From: Pseudomonadota bacterium
GTDB taxonomy: Bacteria; Pseudomonadota; Gammaproteobacteria; Burkholderiales; Burkholderiaceae_C
Assembly (NCBI GenBank): GCA_021808445.1
Contig: JAKBBP010000023.1
Span: 1-42,056 of the forward strand
Reading direction: 5' to 3'
DNA length: 42,056 nucleotides
The stretch's first letter is position 1. Each line of letters opens with the position of its first letter. Of the stretch, positions 41,085 through 42,056 are shown in pieces. The notes beneath the pieces were generated by a model. It did no database searches. It had not been told where the DNA came from and worked only from the letters and a program-made list of their open reading frames with translations. Made by a program: the position numbers and the translations under genes.

Positions 41085-42056
41085 GCACCCCGGCCGAGAA
41101 GCTGCGGGATCCGTCGCCCGCCTCTCTGGCGCGCTACGGCGCGGTCCAGTTCCCGCTGAACTTCGTCGCGTTGCCCTTGTACGTATTCCTGCCGGCCTAT
41201 TACGGGACCCGGGACGGCCTGCCGCTGGGGCTGCTCGGCGCGCTGCTGCTCGGTACACGCCTGGCCGACGCCCTGGTCGACCCGGCGCTGGGCCGCCTGG
41301 CCGACCGCATGCTCGCGCGCAGGCGAGCCTGGGAGCTCATCGCCGCGTCGGGCCTGGTCTCGCTTGCCGGCTTCGCCGCGCTGATGGCGCTGCCTGCCTG
41401 GCTCGGGCGGGGCGTCGACAGGGCGGCTTTCGCCAGCGCTTTTGTCGCGGCCCTGTGGCTGGCCCAGGCCGGCGGCACCGCGGCCGGTGTCGCCCACCAG
41501 GCCTGGGGGGCGGCGCTGGGGCAGGGCGAGGCGGCCCGCGCGCGGGTGTTCGCATGGCGCGAGGCCCTGGGCCTGGGCGGAGTACTTGCCGCCGCAGCGG
41601 CGACGCAGGCGGGGGGCGCCGCCGTGTTCACCCTGGGCTTCGCGCTCAGCCTGGGCGTGGCGCTGGTCCTGTTGCGCGGGGTGGAACTGCCGAGCCAGTT
41701 CGCGCCGCGCCCGCTGGCGATCGCGGGGCTTCGAGCCGTCATCGAGCCCCTGCGGCACCCGGCCTTTCGCAGCCTGCTCGCCACCTACGTGACCAGCGGC
41801 GTGGCGGCTTCGATCCCGGCCACGCTGGTGCTGTTTTTCGTGCGCGACCGCATCGGGGCGCCGCAGTGGGCGGGGGCCTACCTGCTCTTGTATTTCGCGG
41901 CCGCCGCCGCCGGGATGCCGCTCTGGCTGCGCGCGGTGCGGCGCTTCGGCGCCGCGCCGACCTGGCTGTTCGGCATCGGCGTCACCGTCTGCAGCTTTGC
42001 CTGGGCTGCCGGCCTGCAGCCCGGGCAGCGCCTGGGTTACGCGGCGCTGTGCGCGG
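41081..42056 (+). CDS. GPH/MFS-type transporter, 3' end cut by window
   Basis: GTG at 41081 overlaps the previous stop (GTGA). 325 codons are in the window and the frame is open at the end. Multiple membrane helices; the LADALVDPALGRLADRM segment is the DxxxDPxxGxxxDR signature of the glycoside-pentoside-hexuronide:cation symporter family. A GPH-family symporter is part of the comparable Rhodobacter singlet-oxygen operon. The substrate is unknown; a lipid or lipid-head-group is a possibility. Confidence 0.8.
   Translation, partial: MSTPAEKLRDPSPASLARYGAVQFPLNFVALPLYVFLPAYYGTRDGLPLGLLGALLLGTRLADALVDPALGRLADRMLARRRAWELIAASGLVSLAGFAALMALPAWLGRGVDRAAFASAFVAALWLAQAGGTAAGVAHQAWGAALGQGEAARARVFAWREALGLGGVLAAAAATQAGGAAVFTLGFALSLGVALVLLRGVELPSQFAPRPLAIAGLRAVIEPLRHPAFRSLLATYVTSGVAASIPATLVLFFVRDRIGAPQWAGAYLLLYFAAAAAGMPLWLRAVRRFGAAPTWLFGIGVTVCSFAWAAGLQPGQRLGYAALCA

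Overview
The window is chromosomal DNA of a very GC-rich (about 70%) betaproteobacterium. Order Burkholderiales is likely, from the N-terminus of ribosomal protein L13, the recG-oxyR gene order, the DUF934-containing cys operon and the protein sequences in general. I cannot name a genus. Almost every base is coding. Because of the high GC at third codon positions, very long open frames on the antisense strand are artefacts. I see no transposase, phage gene, integrase or CRISPR array.

Layout. 1-5,100: start of rplM (minus), an aldehyde dehydrogenase (minus), a metallo-beta-lactamase-fold hydrolase and recG. 5,200-10,800: oxyR, an Lrp/AsnC regulator, proC, tRNA-Ser(GGA) and katG, so a peroxide regulator and a major peroxidase lie 2.3 kb apart. 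10,800-14,600: an EamA-type transporter, then on the minus strand a Tat-exported ferritin-like protein, an ECF sigma factor and its RskA-like anti-sigma factor, and a pirin. 14,750-18,960: a YcgR-type PilZ protein and a 1,069-residue cyclic-di-GMP protein. 19,079-25,177: a tightly overlapping sulfate assimilation operon (cysI, DUF934, cysH, cysD, cysN, cobA) of the APS-reductase type. It is followed on the same strand by a very short adaptor-like secreted protein and a strongly diverged HME-RND pump. 28,844-33,900: XdhC and CoxG (minus), a purine permease, an MFS transporter (minus) and a ModE-type regulator. 33,872-36,815: a second GGDEF-EAL protein and an unrecognised membrane protein (both minus). 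37,064-42,056: an operon of FAD oxidoreductase, DUF1365, CFA-like methyltransferase, chalcone-isomerase-like protein and a GPH/MFS transporter (cut by the window end). It resembles the singlet-oxygen/fatty-acid-modification operons known from RpoE-ChrR regulons.

Most interesting points. (1) The promoter regions of the ferritin-sigma-anti-sigma operon and of the FAD/DUF1365/CFA operon, 23 kb apart, share TGAATCC-N16-CGTA[A/T]G with identical spacing. I infer that this is the promoter of the ECF sigma factor encoded here, which would make the sigma factor autoregulated and in control of the lipid-modification operon. (2) The large cyclic-di-GMP protein contains, between its GGDEF domain and its second GAF domain, a segment with the helix pattern and the Tyr516/His573 pair expected of a globin-coupled sensor. 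That is an unusual internal position for a heme-globin domain. (3) Two TGTCC(A/T)(T/G)GACAAACA direct repeats, 53 bp apart, lie upstream of the lipid operon. (4) The CFA-like enzyme has lost two of the bicarbonate-binding residues of true cyclopropane synthases (Cys to Ser174, His to Gln310), which suggests a methylase as in furan-fatty-acid synthesis. (5) A 139-residue mini adaptor is paired with an eroded RND pump behind the sulfur operon.
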